Source: Cacajao melanocephalus
Taxonomy: Eukaryota; Chordata; Mammalia; Primates; Pitheciidae
Assembly (NCBI GenBank): GCA_963573385.1
Contig: CAUYLG010052173.1
Span: 23,838-87,837 of the forward strand
Length of the DNA stretch: 64,000 bases
Direction: 5' to 3'
A program made the position numbers and the translations under genes. Positions 25,146-39,909 of this stretch are shown here, piece by piece (the first letter of the stretch is position 1; every line of letters begins with the position of its first letter). A model generated the notes under the pieces. It saw only the letters and a program-made list of their open reading frames with translations, made no database searches and had not been told where the DNA came from.

Positions 25146-26149
25146 GGATCCCTGCCACCGGCCCAGCTCCCTGCAGCCCCCACAGTCCAGCTCAGCCTCC
25201 TTGAGTTCTGCTCAGAGCCCTTCCCCTCGGCTGCCAGCACAGTGGATATTTATTGACATCATTACCTTAGGGACACAGTGGGCAAACCCCAGGATTAAAG
25301 AATTAGTTATCCAAAGACATGGAGGTTGAAAATGTGTATTTTCAAAATGGGAAAGAAGGGTAAATTTTGTACCAGGAAAGAAAAAAAAATGCACATGAAA
25401 CTGTTAGATTTCTAAAGGTGGAGAATCTCCATCTTCTGTTCTGCCTACTCCCAGGGGCCTGGGAGATAAGACACAAGTGCTACCACATGTTTGCATCGTG
25501 TCTTTTATTTCTTGGAAGCATTCTCATGTCTCTGTCCCCATCGGCTACCTCATTTCCAGCCCCTGCCTGGGAAGGCTGCTGCCCATGATTATGTGTTCAT
25601 TGTCTTAACCTGGGCCTTTGCTTTACTGTTTTCCTTTTTCATTTGATAATAAGCGTGTCCTCTCCTCCAGGCAGACACATCTCATTCTGCTTTGGGAGAA
25701 TGTATCAACAAATAGCAATCTCATTTGTCACCAGAGCATAAAATCTGCCTGCTTTCTTTCCCTTTTGTAACCTTTTCTGATTTCAAAACACCCTCATATC
25801 TTTTTTGGAAGGATACAATTTGTGTGTGTTTTTTTTAAGTGTTCGGAATTGCCTGCTAACCTTAGACAAAGGGAGCACATCAATGGCGTTTTTGAAACAG
25901 GCTATTATCTCTTCACTGGAGTCTCCTTCCCCATCCTCCCACCCCTCTCCTCTCGGTGCACCCCATCCCAGCTCCCCCACCTGCATTGCTCTGGCTGGCC
26001 TGCACCCCACAGCTGCCTCCAGACTCTGGTCCCGGGCACCGCATCCCCACTTCCTACTCCCCCCACCCTTCTCCCATTGTGGGATGGAAGGAGCTGTTAT
26101 TAGCAGCCTTAGTCTCTGCAGGAGCTAGCAACGTCTCTCTGCTACCAAC

Positions 26150-26440
26150 TGGCTTAATTTTTAAAAATCTTTTCTGATTTTAGAGATACTCAACTAAGAT
26201 AGGCTTGTTATAGAAAAACCTAAAAGTGTGGTTAAACAAAAAGTCCTCCCCCACCCTATTACCCAAAGATAGCATATTGTCGTATTATTTCCCCTACGTA
26301 GATGCAGCTCTGCATGTGGGTTTTTCCGGTCCCACTTGTATTAAGCCTTTTCCAGTTTCCCCTCAGATCCTGGTGGGCAGTAGTGACCTCACCTTTCTTG
26401 TTTCACTAGGTTTCTCCATTGGCCCTTAGCTGCTCAGGGC
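26150..26440 (-). mobile_element. probable LINE-derived AT-rich remnant
   Basis: ttagagatactcaactaagat...tgttatagaaaaacctaaaa...acccaaagatagcatattgtc resembles antisense old L1 3' sequence. Diverged. Confidence 0.4.
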
Positions 26441-28221
26441 TTCTGTGCAGACAAGTATAGAAAGATGAGGGTGAACCCAGCCTTGCTAATTCTCCAGATG
26501 GCTCTCAAACACCTAGGAGAGAAGTCCCTAGGTCCCACTCTTCAATGCGTGACTCTGGTGGTTGGGCTGGGGAAGGGTGGCACCAGGTGAGGCAGGGCAG
26601 GAAGTCAGCCCCTGGCATCTGAGCGTGTGAGGGCTCTGGAGTAGATGCACTGATTGTGGCGCTGGTACCTTTTGTGCTCTTAATGGCCACATATCTCACT
26701 GGCCCCTTGAAGCTGTCACTGGTGAGTTGGGCTAGCAGATAGGTGGAAGGGTGCATAAGCAGCAATCCATTTTGGGCAGGGCCATTTTGGCCTGTGTAGC
26801 TTTTTACCAACCAGAAGTGAACTGAATTCACAAACACCAAGTTTTCTGGACTCGTAGTCGTTAGAGTTGCATCTTCTCATCTATGGCACAGACATCTCCC
26901 TTAGACAAAAGTCTGATTGTATGGCCCTCCCAGTCCTAGGGAGCCTGGGACCAATTACTGTCTCTAAACTGCAGAGCTCATGAAATCAGTCTCATGAAAG
27001 CAGATCGGAAGGGAACATAAAGTCATCAAATCTGCCCCAGTCATCCTCTTTTCAATGTTTGCATTTCCTCACTCCCATTGGACTCATTCTGAGGTTGCCC
27101 ATTCATGCTTGAATGACTCTTATGATTTAGGTGATAAATGGTGTCTAGGAACATTTGGGTAGTACTTTATAAAGTTACAAAGCATCTCACATCTATTCTC
27201 TGTCTAGCTGAGGCTGAGAGGCAAGTAAGGAAAGGACCACAAATGCACTGTCTTTTGGCTGTTTGAAGCTGTTTGATTGCGGTTAGTGAAGGAAACAGGA
27301 CTCAAGCTCAGGTCTTCTGACTCCCAGTTTGGCCTTCTTTTCCTCTCCCCTGCAGTAGACGGAACATTCTTACTTACATTGAACTGAAGTTTTTTTCTCT
27401 GGAGCTTCCACTTGTTAGTGTTGGTTCTCCTCTTCAGGGCCCTAGAAAATAAATCTTAATTTCTTTTCTTAATGCAGTTTGGAATATTTGATGATAGCCA
27501 CTGTGTTCTCTTATGTCCTGTCTCCAAAAAAACCACTTCCAGTTCCTTCAGCCATTTTCCCCTCATTCAGAGAATGCTTCTATTCAACGAGCGTTTATTG
27601 GGTGTCTGTTGTGTATTGGGTGCAGGAGTTAGTAAAGAGGTGAGAGAGAGCTCTTCAACTTGCTCACTGCCTGGGGTAGGCAGGGAGTGAAAAGCATCAT
27701 TCAGTGTTTTGGGTTCAGACTCCCACTCAGTCCCTCTCTTCCCAGTACATCCTTTTACCATGGTGCCTTGTTCTACAGTCCTCTCCCAAAAAGAAACTTC
27801 CAGTTGTCTCCCGGGTGGGAGAGAAGAGTGCCCTAGGATCTGAGGATCTGACCACTCCAGTTTTCAGCTAAACCTCCTGTTTTCAGCCCTAGGCTGTAGC
27901 TGTGCCTCAAGGAGTGAGTCCCTAGGCCCTTCAGAGCCTTGTCTTCTGTGTGGCTGTGGTTCTTGAGCCCCTGTGCTGCTTTTTCCACCCAGAAAGTTTT
28001 TTGTTTTTGTTTTTGTTTTTTTTAACTCCTGAACTGTTATTTTAGCGGTTTTAGAGTGTATCTGCCTCCATGTTTGACTGGATGTTCCTCTGGTTCTTTC
28101 CTTCCTGAGCCTGGCCTCCTGCTAAGCCATGGCTTCTCCATCCCATATTTGTGCTCTTGCTGGACTTTTAAAAAATGTAGTTTTTGAATCGAATACAGTC
28201 GCATAATTCAATTTTTAAAAT

Positions 28222-28440
28222 TATTTTTATTTTTTAAATAAGGTCTCTCTCTATCACCCAGTCTGGAGTGCAGAGGGTGCCATCACAGCTCACTGCAGCT
28301 TTGAACTCCTGGGCTTAAGTGATCCTCCTGCCTCAGCCTCCTGAGTAGCTAGGTCTACAGGCACAGGCCACCATACCTGGCTGATTTTTTTATTTCATAT
28401 TTTTGTAGACATGGAATCTCATTCTTTTGCCCAGGCTGGA
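28222..28440 (-). mobile_element. Alu (antisense, truncated)
   Basis: aggtctctctctatcacccagtctggagtgc through catggaatctcattcttttgcccaggctgga. It stops in the second arm. Confidence 0.9.
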
Positions 28441-28870
28441 AACATTTTAAGATGTTTAAAAGGAATACATTCAAAAGCCTCAATTTCACTTATTTCCTTT
28501 TTCTCATTCTCCCATACCCTAGAATTTACAACTTAGACCCGTTTCTTTTATGTTCTTAGAGTGTTTATGTAGATACTAGCAAATGTGAATGAGTATATTT
28601 TATCTCCCCCCTTTTAATGCAAAAGTTAGCAAATTCTAGACTGTTCCATCCATCTCCGGCAGTCTGTCCACATCACAGTGTAGAGAACATCATTCTTTGC
28701 AGTGCTCAGCCCTCCCTAGTGTAGATGGACAGCAGTTCACCTAACCCGTCCTTCCAGTCTTCGCTATGACAAATAACCTGCAGTGGATGCCTTCGGATGC
28801 ACATCATTTTGTATGTGTGCAGGTGTACTGTAAAGATAAATTGCTCTGAAGTGGAATTGGTGGTGTTCTG
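28441..28870 (-). mobile_element. old L1-like remnant (antisense)
   Basis: gacagcagttcacctaaccc...acaaataacctgcagtggatg...taaattgctctgaagtggaattgg follows degraded antisense L1 3' wording, directly after the truncated Alu. Confidence 0.5.
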
Positions 28871-29419
28871 AGGGGTCAGTTGTTTGAGCCCACGTATAGG
28901 AACCTAGATTGCATGATGTTTGTCTGGGACCATTGTCTGGCTGGTGATTCATTCTGAAGTTTGATTTTGTCAGCAGTCCCATCTGACATTGGATATGCAT
29001 GGGCTGAGATTGATTTGCCCTCTCTCTGGCTCCTTCTATTTCTTGGGACCTGGGAGGCCATGGCAGCTAGTGGGGCCCAGTCAGAAGGGCCAGAGAGGGC
29101 TTCTGAAGGCGACATCATACCCAGGCTTCTGCAGAGGGGAGGAGGTGGCAGATTCCACTGTGTCAGCCACTTCGCTGTCTCTGGATTATCCAGCCCTGGC
29201 TGCTTGAACTTTGGATTTTTTCCTCCTGTAAGCTCTCAAAGGTGGAACACAATGGTTGTCTTTTCACATTTGTCATGCTTGAGGGTTTTTTCAAAGCTGC
29301 AATTAAGGTGCTCTGGCAAAGGTACTTGTGACAGTAAAGCAGCAGGGAGATTGTATCACCGCCAGCCACCCTGTCCTGAACTTTGGAGCAAGAGAGGGCC
29401 CCCGTGAGCCTCCCTCCTC

Positions 29420-29540
29420 TTAGCAGATGGTGACATAGGGCGGTCACACAGTCACGCTGCAGAAACAGGCTCCAGAGAGGTCAAGCAGCTGCCTAAGGTT
29501 TTGCAGCTGATGACTGTTAGAGTTGATTTGGCTTCTGGGA
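29420..29540 (+). mobile_element. MIR-like remnant
   Basis: caggctccagagaggtcaagcagctgcctaaggttttgcagctgatgac retains the MIR tail pattern. Confidence 0.5.
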
Positions 29541-30212
29541 GGACTAAATAAGTTGGTTGTTGGCCCCTGGGAAGGATTCGTGATGTAGCATACACACTGT
29601 CATAGTTAGGATACCCCCAGCCTTGCTTCCCTCACTGCGACCTTCCCCCGAGGCTGTTTGGTGAACTCCCCTGCACCCCCATGTGGCAGCTTCCCCTTGC
29701 CTGGCCTAGATGTGATCTTTCTCAGGTACCTGGCCTCTCTCTCTCCTCCTCATCCCTCCTCTCTGTGCCCTCTTCCTCCCCTCCACTGCCCAGTGGGCAG
29801 TTCTAAACACAACAGTGAGCTTTTCCAAAGGTCACCATTCACTGTTGCTATTTATTCTTTCCAGTTTGCTGAAAGTTTGAAATAGGTTGAGAAAGCTAAC
29901 AAGCCCCCAGATTCCCAGGAGGAAGTGAGATGTCTTAGGCTATCTGGAGAGCTGTAGCCAGAAGCCACTGTTTGTAACAGTATATCAACTAGGTACCTGT
30001 CTGGGGCTTCGCGGGGAAGGTGGAGGTGGGCAGGGCCACACCACTCACCCCATGACACTACCACGGGGGTAGTTCCTGGTTTGTTAAAGGCCAAGCCCCT
30101 GGAGGGGGCCATGCCGAGCCAGTGGGGAGCTTCATGTCCAGGGGGCTGGAATAAGAAGGGCTACCCAGGCCCCAGGGCCTGCTCTGAGCTCTGCCTGTTT
30201 TTGGTCTTCCAG

Positions 30213-30349
30213 TCCGCAGCCGCCACAGCCCCAGGTCCCTGAGACTCCCTGGGCAGATGAGGGCGGCTCCGTTTATCACCTGACCGATGAAGACTTTGAC
30301 CAGTTTGTGAAGGAACACTCCTCTGTCCTCGTCATGTTCCATGCCCCAT
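30213..30349 (+). CDS. PDIA5: PDIA5 exon 11 (linker and start of catalytic domain 2, residues ~258-303)
   Basis: 137 bases between cttccag and gtgagt. It completes Asn258, then gives the proline/glutamine-rich linker PQPPQPQVPETPW, the strand SVYHLTDEDFDQF and the central strand SVLVMFHAP, and ends with the T of the next Trp codon. The linker separates catalytic domains 1 and 2; a similar linker (PEAPPPPEPTW) opens exon 14. Confidence 0.96.
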
Positions 30350-30709
30350 GTGAGTGGAACTTTGCTCCTCCTCTCCACACCCTCCCCTCTCTCAGAGTAG
30401 GATGAGACTGGTGCTTCACGGTGTGAACCCAGGAAGCACTTACTTGTTGGATGCCAGGACCCCTGCTAAGCCAGGGGATGCAGTGGTCACAGGCGAGGTC
30501 TCCACCCTCACAGTGCACACGGCCCACCCCCCATTGCCATGGAAACAACACAGAAGTCCCAATCAGGCTGCACTTGTCCCTCAGCTAGAGTTCAGTGAGG
30601 CTCCACCACCCGTGCTCTGAGCAGCTTCTTCCCAGTCAGCGTGAATTGGAGAAATTAGGCTGAAAGCACTCTGTTACCTAGAACAGACCAGGCCTGGAAA
30701 TAAAATTAG

Positions 30710-31206
<497 letters not shown>

Positions 31207-32208
31207 TCTAGAGCAGTAGTCACCTCCCATCTTACAAGAGGTCGGGGGCTGAGGCCACAAGAGGGCTTGTGTTTGCGGAGGAGCTGAGAGGGTGTGGGGA
31301 GGCCAGCCTGGAGCTGCAGATCACCTGGCATCTAGAATGCCTCCTGTGTGCTTCACCTGGTTGCAGTCTCAACCTGAAATGACCACAGTGAATCAAGGAA
31401 GTAAAATGCTATAAGTGATATCAAACGTGCTTGCGACAGGTCTAAAAGGCCTGTGGCTCAGTTTTCTGGGCCAGTGTCCTCCCCACTCCCATGGAGAGTG
31501 GAAAATTGACCATGTGTGGTTTCTAAGAGGGACAAGGCTGCCCCTGGGAAGGCAAACAAGGCCTCATGAAGCCAGGGGATGGCAGCCGCGGGCACAGAGT
31601 GTGGTGAATAAGAGATTGTGGAGGAAAAGCTAGAGGTCAGTGCCTCACGGACCGGGGCCGAAATTGCGAGGTCACAGTGCGTGAGGGTGGTTAGTCCGTA
31701 GAGGCATATTTCATGAGGAGGAAATGTTATTCCTCCTCTCAGTCATAGGGTCCGCATGCCAACAGTTGTGTGTCACCCTATGGTGATAACAAATGGTCTT
31801 CCTGAAGGGTCATCTTTCATTTTACCCACAGTGCCACAAAGTGAGTAGGATTAGCCCCATTTTACAGATGAGACTGTCACATAGAGAACTGACACAGACT
31901 GCCCACTGCTTCCTGAGTCCTGAGCTGCCTCAGGCCTCAAGAGCGTCAGGATCCAGGAAGAATCGGGTCAGAGCCTGAGCTGGGTCTCCTGGCCACCTCC
32001 CCTTTCCCCATAGTATCTGTGGGTTTGGGTTTGGCTAGCCTGGGAATTGTTTATAAATGTACTCTTACTATGGATTTTCCTAACTCTTTCTTTCTTACAC
32101 GTGCTAAATTCTTAAGAGAATCCAAAGGAAAGGTTTCCTATAGCTCTTCCTCTGAGTTCCTAGAAAAGAGACCCAAACAAGCCCCCAAAACTAAGTTTCA
32201 AACCGCTG

Positions 32209-32224
32209 CCCCCCCCCCCGCCCC
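32209..32224. repeat. poly-C tract
   Basis: Eleven consecutive C, one G, then four C. A likely slippage site and a place where read or assembly length may be wrong. Confidence 0.9.
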
Positions 32225-33636
32225 GTCTTGTGGGCCTCTCCTGATGAAGCACAATGGCAGGGCCTTAGGAACGTCTGCCTCAGGTCTGCTAAGGCCTTGG
32301 TAAGGGCATCCCTGAGGGTAAAGGTACCCGAAGAAATGCCCGCTGTGAGACCAGCCAGGTAGCACTGCAGCGTTCTTCCTAGCTATAAAATATGCTCCCT
32401 GGCTGGACTCACAGCTGCTGTTGGCAGCAAGGCTTGCAAGAAGTTATGTTGAATCTAGAGCTGAAATCACCCTGCTTGCCATGACTGCAGATACTGGCTG
32501 GCTGTTTTCAGTTCCTCCTTGGGAACCTCCAGCGTCTTTCACCTCCATATGTCTGTCCTCCTAGTCCTTTACTGCAGTCAGGAGAGCCACCAGTCTCCTG
32601 GCCTTTCCTGGCTCTGTGTATGTGGGTTTATTTCTGCTGGACTGGCAGAGTGAGAGGGATCAGGGTAAAAGCATGTGGTTAGCTTCCTGATGTGCTGCCT
32701 GTTAATGTTCCCGTCAGATGGCGATAGCTCTGGATTAATCGTCTTTCTACACAGTCCTTCATCTAGGAGCATGCTCTTTAGCCTAGGAAGGGATGGAATG
32801 GGCATGCTTTCTAGGGAGTTTGGAGCTCAGGACAGGTGAACTGAGAGCAGAGAGGTATTAGCTGCCTGGCTTTGTACCTCGTGCCAAAGTGCTTCCGAGA
32901 ACCCCCAGAGATCAAGAAAGCACTTTTGCAGTGTTTGAGGGACCTTGAGTAAAGGACAAATGTCAAGAGGCCAGAGACCGGCAGTACCATCCCAGGCTTC
33001 CTAAGTGCAGAAAGGGTGAAATCTGGAAATCACAGCGTTCCAGGCGTCAGCTCCAGGCCAAATACGGAGTGATTTGGAGGCAGACCATTTTAGACACTTA
33101 CAGAAACAAATTGGGATCCATCAGCATAGCAGACCACAGCTTCTACTGCAGATCGCTGAATGTGCTGCTTGGTTTGTTTCTTGGGATAGGATTGCTGAGC
33201 TTGATGAATGAGCGTCTCTTTCTTTTATCAAGACATTTGACTAAATGAGTTGCTGTTTTCCTGACTGTGAGGGGGAGAATCAGACAGAATGGAGCTACCC
33301 TGAGGGGAAGCATCCCCTGGATACTTTGTGACTGTGAATCTGTTCTGAGTCTGTCTAGGGGGTATGTTCTTGTTTTAATCAGCAACTTTGTTAACACTAT
33401 TAAAAAGCTTACTTTCACATTTGGCAGGGTTAGCCTTGGGAAAAGGCTAACCAGCTAAACTATCAGACCATGCAATGACATTTTGAAGCATCCCAACAAA
33501 CCAAAACAGTGGGGCTCAAACTAAAAAGCTGAATTTATTTTTTATGGCTCTATGCTAATTATAAAAGCAATGCATATACATTGTATCATGGGATAATAAG
33601 TATAGAGAAGAAAATTAAAATGCTTCCTGATACTGA

Positions 33637-33931
<295 letters not shown>

Positions 33932-35289
33932 GCTTTGTTGCTTCTGTGCCCATCGTGAGTACCCAGTCAATGTTAGCTTCTTTCCCAGTCCTGCTTAGAA
34001 AGGCCAGGAAGGGAAAGGGTCTTCAGTTTTCCTCCTGACCTGTGCCACCCCAGGGGGTTGTTCTCTGGCACCCATGGGTTCCAGAGGCAAGCCACTTGCT
34101 TGTCTTTCTGGAACTGTTGGGACGCTTGTGAGGCCACCCTGCTGGGCTCTTGACAGGAAAGACACATGGCACTCGTCCCTGTTGTGTCACCCATCACCAT
34201 GAGTGATGACTGACCTGGAGATACCACAGGACCTGGTCCTTTACCCTCTTCCCAGCACTCCTGCCACTCACTTCCCACCTCAGCCTCCCCAGTCTCCCCC
34301 TTGTCTTCCTTCCCTCTCTCTCTCTCCCAGCGAGAGTCCCTTAGAAATCCTCCACAGATACTTCAGCAGCCTCTCCAACTGATGCCTAAGTTGTTGCTAA
34401 ATAGATGAGCCTGGGAGAGCCATAATGCTAGGTCCTTCATATGCGTGATCTCCGTCCTGCCGCAGGCCACACTGAGATTTACAGCCAGGTTTGCTCCACA
34501 GTCCTGTCCTCCAGGAGCTGGGCCAGGTCTCCTGGGCGGGACAGACTGAGTGTGAGCAGAGGGTTCTGAGAGAGGCGTGTCTGTGGTGCTGCTGGTGACA
34601 AAGCCTGGGCCCAAGGCCAGGAGCAACCTCTTTTGCTAGCACGTGGCTTCCCCTTTGTAGTGAGGCTTTGTGCCTGACCTCCCTCTGGTCCTCACAGTGG
34701 GGCCTCATGTGCAATTCCAGGCCCAGTTTTCCCACCCTGCAGCAGGTGACAGAGATGCTCTCTGCAAAGGGTATGTCAGTAGGACACTGACTGCTGCCAC
34801 CTGTGGCACCTGTTGTTTTTCTGCAGTGTTCAGTGTGAGAGAAGTCAGAGTATGGGTGTCCTCTTGTCACTGTCTGTTTTTTGTCCCTCTATAGTAACTC
34901 CAGGCCTGCATTAGCAGGGGAAGGACAAGCTGCGTGGCTCACGTGGGGATATTCAGGGACCAGGTGGGACATTCCAAGGAGGGGCGTCCCTGAGGAGCAG
35001 CTCATCTCTGCTAGGCCTGTGGACACCCATGCGGGAGCTGGGGATCCTGAGCACCCCTGCCCTTCCTCTCCCCTGTGCTACAGAGCCTCTTGGGGGCCAC
35101 ATGGCTCAGCCCTTGCCCACCCTCTGACACATCGACCTGTTTTCCTTGGCAACAGTTCTGAGATGAGATGTTTTCTTTGCCATAACTTGCCTCCAGCAGG
35201 TGTCTGGACTGCTTTCCAGGAGCTGGGCTATTTCTGGCAGCAGGTCCCCATCACACTCAAGATTATCTGCTCTTTTTTTTTTTTAAGCT

Positions 35290-35600
35290 TTTAACTTTAG
35301 TTTTGTCTTATTCTCAAAGCAATATATAACCTTTGTATAAAATCTAGAAGGTATAGTAAAACATAAATGATCAAGGAAAGAAACTACCCATAATCCCATT
35401 ATCTAGAGGTAACCGCTTTCTTTTCTACTTTTTGGCATCATTCTTGCTAGTCTTTTTCATTTATTTTTCCCCTTGTTTTTAACTTTTATTTGTTAAATGA
35501 ACATACTATAACACTGACCTTTTAATCACATGTATAGATTTGTGTAACTATGATGCCACAAACTGCCTTCATGCTGTCATTTTATTTATTCATTTATTTC
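35290..35600 (-). mobile_element. old LINE-like remnant (antisense)
   Basis: aagcaatatataacctttgtataaaatc...cataatcccattatctagaggtaacc resembles antisense L1M 3' sequence; edges approximate. Confidence 0.5.
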
Positions 35601-35601
35601 T

Positions 35602-35887
35602 GTTTTTTTTTTTTTCTTTTCTTTCTTTTCTTTGAGACAGGGTCTCACTATGTTGCTCAGGCTGGCCTGAAATTCCTGAGCTCAAGTGATCCTCCCACTT
35701 CAGCCTCCTGAGTAGCTGGGACTAGAGGCATGGGCCACCACACCTGGCTAATTTTTTGGATTTCTTTTTGTGGAGCTGGAGTCTCCCTGTGTTGCTCAGC
35801 CTGATCTTGAACTCCTGGGCTCAAATGATTCTCCTGCCTCTGCCTCCCAAGCAGCTGAGATTACAGGTGCAAGTCACCGTATATGGC
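35602..35887 (-). mobile_element. Alu (antisense, old)
   Basis: A long poly-T/CTTT tail, tttgagacagggtctcactatgttgctcagg, then a second arm ending caagtcaccgtatatggcc. Confidence 0.93.
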
Positions 35888-35989
35888 CACTTGTATTTTC
35901 TAATTGCACAAATAATTTAAGAATAATATTAACAGCATTCTTGTTATCAGCAGTGCAAGGTTCAAGGGTTACATAAGAATATAGTGCAG

Positions 35990-36353
<364 letters not shown>

Positions 36354-36439
36354 TCACCACTCATAGTGGAGGATGGAGCCTTCCTTCTTCTGCAGCGCTT
36401 CTAGCTGAACAACAGGGGGTTGGTTTGCCGTCGTTGTTG

Positions 36440-37150
36440 TTGTTTAAACATAAACAGGATCACTTCCTATCCATTTTTCTGTGATTTGGTTTTTTTTGAC
36501 TTGCCAATAGTTCTTGAAGATATTTTCATGTAAATGTAGATATTGGCAAATAATCTATCTCAGTCTTTTTAACCATTGAATAGTATTATATAATTTGGAT
36601 ATGCCATAAATTTTAAACCGTTCTCCTATTGATGGATATTATATTTATCTCCAGTTTTTCACTATTCAGACAATACAATGAGTATTTATAAACATACATA
36701 ATTGGGAACATGTGTAAATATTTTTTATTAATTCCTAAAAGTGAATTTCCTTGGCCCTGGGGTACGTAAGCTTGAGCTTTGGTAGATGCAACAAATTGCC
36801 CTGCAGAAAGGTTTTCCCAAATCCAGCAGTGTGTGACAGAGCCCCTGTCCTTGCAGCCATGGATACTATCTGCCTTTTATATTTCTGCTAAGCTGGGCAA
36901 AAGAGCAACTTGTCTGTAGGTCTCTGACCTCTAGGGAAGCTGGACATCTTTTCATGTGATAATCGGCTTTTCCTGTTTCTTCCATGGACCACTTATTCAT
37001 ACACTTTGCCCATTTTTCTACTAGGTGGTTTGTCTTTTTATTCTTGACCTAGACATCTATAATTATAGATACTAATCTTGATCTGTTTTCTGTGTTTTCC
37101 GTGTTCTGTTAATCTATTTCTTGCTTTGTTAATGGTGCCTTTCATTGCAC
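36440..37150 (-). mobile_element. old L1 3'-end remnant (antisense)
   Basis: tttttaaccattgaatagtattatataatttgg...ctcctattgatggatattatatttatctcc...gcccatttttctactaggtggtttgtc is typical of an antisense old L1. Confidence 0.65.
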
Positions 37151-37179
37151 AAAGCTTTATATCCTTTGTAGCTGAGTAA

Positions 37180-37410
37180 TAGCTATTATATTTGTTGATC
37201 ACTGATCACCCTTACTATGGATCAGGCTTTGTTCTAGGCACTTTCCATATCTTAACTCATTTAGTCTTCACAAAAAATTCTGTGAATTTGATGTCACGAT
37301 TAAATATTCTCATTTTATAAGTAAGGAAGGGGAAACACCAAGAGGTCAAGAAACTTGGCAAAGATCACATAGCCAAAAAGTGCAGCCAGGATGAAAGCCC
37401 AGGCTGCCCC
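37180..37410 (+). mobile_element. MIR (sense)
   Basis: ggatcaggctttgttctaggcactttcc, ttaactcatttagtcttcaca and aacttggcaaagatcacatag give the MIR order. Confidence 0.8.
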
Positions 37411-37625
37411 AGAGGCCACAGCCGAACCACCGATCCGTTCTGCAAGTCTACCTTCTCCCGTCCTGACCTCTGGGATTGTGAGTTGTTTAGGAAATCCGCC
37501 TTTAGGGTATAAAAATAGTGTCCTATATTTTCTTATAATGGTTTTGTTTTTTCATGTATTTCTTTAATTCATCTGTATATTTTTCATTTGTTTGTTGTGC
37601 CAGGTGGGAGGAAGGGATTTTCTTT

Positions 37626-37934
<309 letters not shown>

Positions 37935-37964
37935 TAATTTTATTTATTTAAGTCTTTTCTGCAC

Positions 37965-38260
37965 ATGTTTTTCCTTTAAATTTTCCCCTTAACATTATCT
38001 TTTAGGAATTTTCATATGTTATTAAAAATGCTTTTTTTTGTACATGCTTTTTGTGGCCACATAATATTCCATTGTATAATATAATGGCACTGTAAATTAG
38101 TTAACTAGCATCATAATGTTGAACATGTGAGTTGTGTACCGTATTTCCCATCATAAATCACGCTGCAAAAAACATTTTAATGCATAAATATTTGTCTTCA
38201 TGTCAGATTGTTTCCTTAGGATAGAAGCCTTGAAGTAAAATTTTAAAAGGTTGTTTATCC
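37965..38260 (-). mobile_element. old LINE remnant (antisense)
   Basis: ggccacataatattccattgtataatataatgg and tcacgctgcaaaaaacattttaatgc are degraded antisense L1 3' phrases. Confidence 0.6.
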
Positions 38261-39809
38261 ACATTTTGCACTAACGTAAAGGAAAAAACCAAACTCTTTG
38301 CATAGGATGAGGGGCCATGTGATGAACAGAGGCATCTGTGAGTGTGTGAGTCCCAAGAGCCTGTGACTGCCAAGAAGTCCACTTTGGTGCTTATGCATTC
38401 GGAAGCCTTGAAAGAGCTCTGAGGTCTCTGTAGGGTCCCCCACAGCCGTATTTCTGCTAGCATTTGTAGAAATCCCTCCCTCCCTGGCATGCCCCAAGCC
38501 AAATTCCAAGCAAGGCAGGAGCCAGGCTCTTCTAGAGGCCCAAGTACTACCCCAGTACCCTGGCTACCAGGGAGCTTTACAGATTAATATAGTCCCTTGG
38601 GAAATTCTGATTCCAGCATCCAGGAGAGCCCCATAGCTGGCCTATAATAAAATTTTAAGTGTAATTGAATTTAATGAAATCCAGAGGAATCTAGGGGCTT
38701 GGAGTTGTCAAGAGGCCTACATTCCCACAGCCAGAAAAGAGCATGATCAAGGAGTTGATGTGCAGACCTCAGATATGCCAGGTCACAGAAGTCAGAGTAA
38801 GTGCACTTATGCAGATGATAAAAGCCCAACAAGGAAGTTTAGCAATAAAACTTAATGGCCTAGCAAATCACAATCAGGACACAAAATGCAGTGGGCTGGA
38901 GTCCTGCTCCCCTCATGCAACCCTCCTCCTCCAGCTGTCCCACAGCCAGGGACATCACGAAGGCCAGGCCCAGGAGGCTGGTGCTCAGGTCACGGCCGGC
39001 TCTATCCATCACCCTCGGCTCCCTAGGACAGGCGGGTGTCAAGGAGGGAGGCGTTTGCTCAGCTAGACCTTTCTCCTCCTCTGGGCCTGGCCAGGCTCCT
39101 CATCCTAAATTCTGTTTGTAGAAGTTTATTGCTTAGCCTTAGTGTCTTATTCAGGGCCAGAGGGAATTGATGTCAGAACTGAAAACCTTAACAATATCAA
39201 GAGAACCGTAGGCTATGTATGGGAAACTTTGGAACAGGATCCTTAAATGTTAGATTTTGGAGACATTTTTCTCCTAGTGAGGTACAGAGGAGGCTACAAA
39301 TGGTAGTGGGGAGGAGAGGAGAGGGGATGTGCACAGCAGCCAGCTTGGTTGCCAGTTCTACTAATTAGAGGTATTTAGTCAAATTAAAACTATTTGAGTA
39401 CAAGCCTTGACCCTTCCCCATAAAGAATTTAGTCTTGCCAAACCTGTGTGCACAGGTGTAAACCCAACAACCAAGTCATGAGGTTAATTCATTCAGAAAG
39501 TGTATAGAGCAGCGTGGTCAGTATGAGGAATATGGTAGCAAACTAGACAAGACAGCTGAGCCCCTACTTGTGCATATGGAGCCTCCATTCCAGTTGAGGG
39601 GTTGAGCCGGGAATGAGTGAGCAGATTACTCCAGCTGCTTTGAGTACAATTAAGGAAGCAAAACAGATTACTGGGCAAGGGCATGATGGCATGAGGTACC
39701 TTTGAGATAGGTGGTCAGGGAAGGTCTCCTAGAAGGTGAAGTTTGAGCGGAAGCCTGAGTGGCCAGTAAAAAGGGGGGTGAACCACACATAGACCTGGCT
39801 ACCAGAACT

Positions 39810-39909
39810 GGCTCACTGGGAAGAGGAGCTGTGACCACCTTGCAACATCTGTCACAGACACGGGAAGCCAGCTGGGGTCAGTACCATGAGATCTCCAGAT
39901 TCTGCAGGT
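39810..39909 (+). repeat. left arm of 100-base inverted repeat
   Basis: ggctcactgggaagaggagc ... gattctgcaggt matches the reverse complement of 40621-40720 at 90 of 100 positions without gaps. Confidence 0.93.

Larger units (their letters stand above)
24032..30212 (+). other. PDIA5: intron 10 of PDIA5
   Basis: 6.2 kb. It holds a (TG)n tract just after the donor, a MIR (24985-25145), L1-like AT-rich stretches (26150-26440, 28441-28870), a truncated antisense Alu (28222-28440) and a MIR-like stretch near 29420-29540. The rest is unassigned. Confidence 0.9.
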
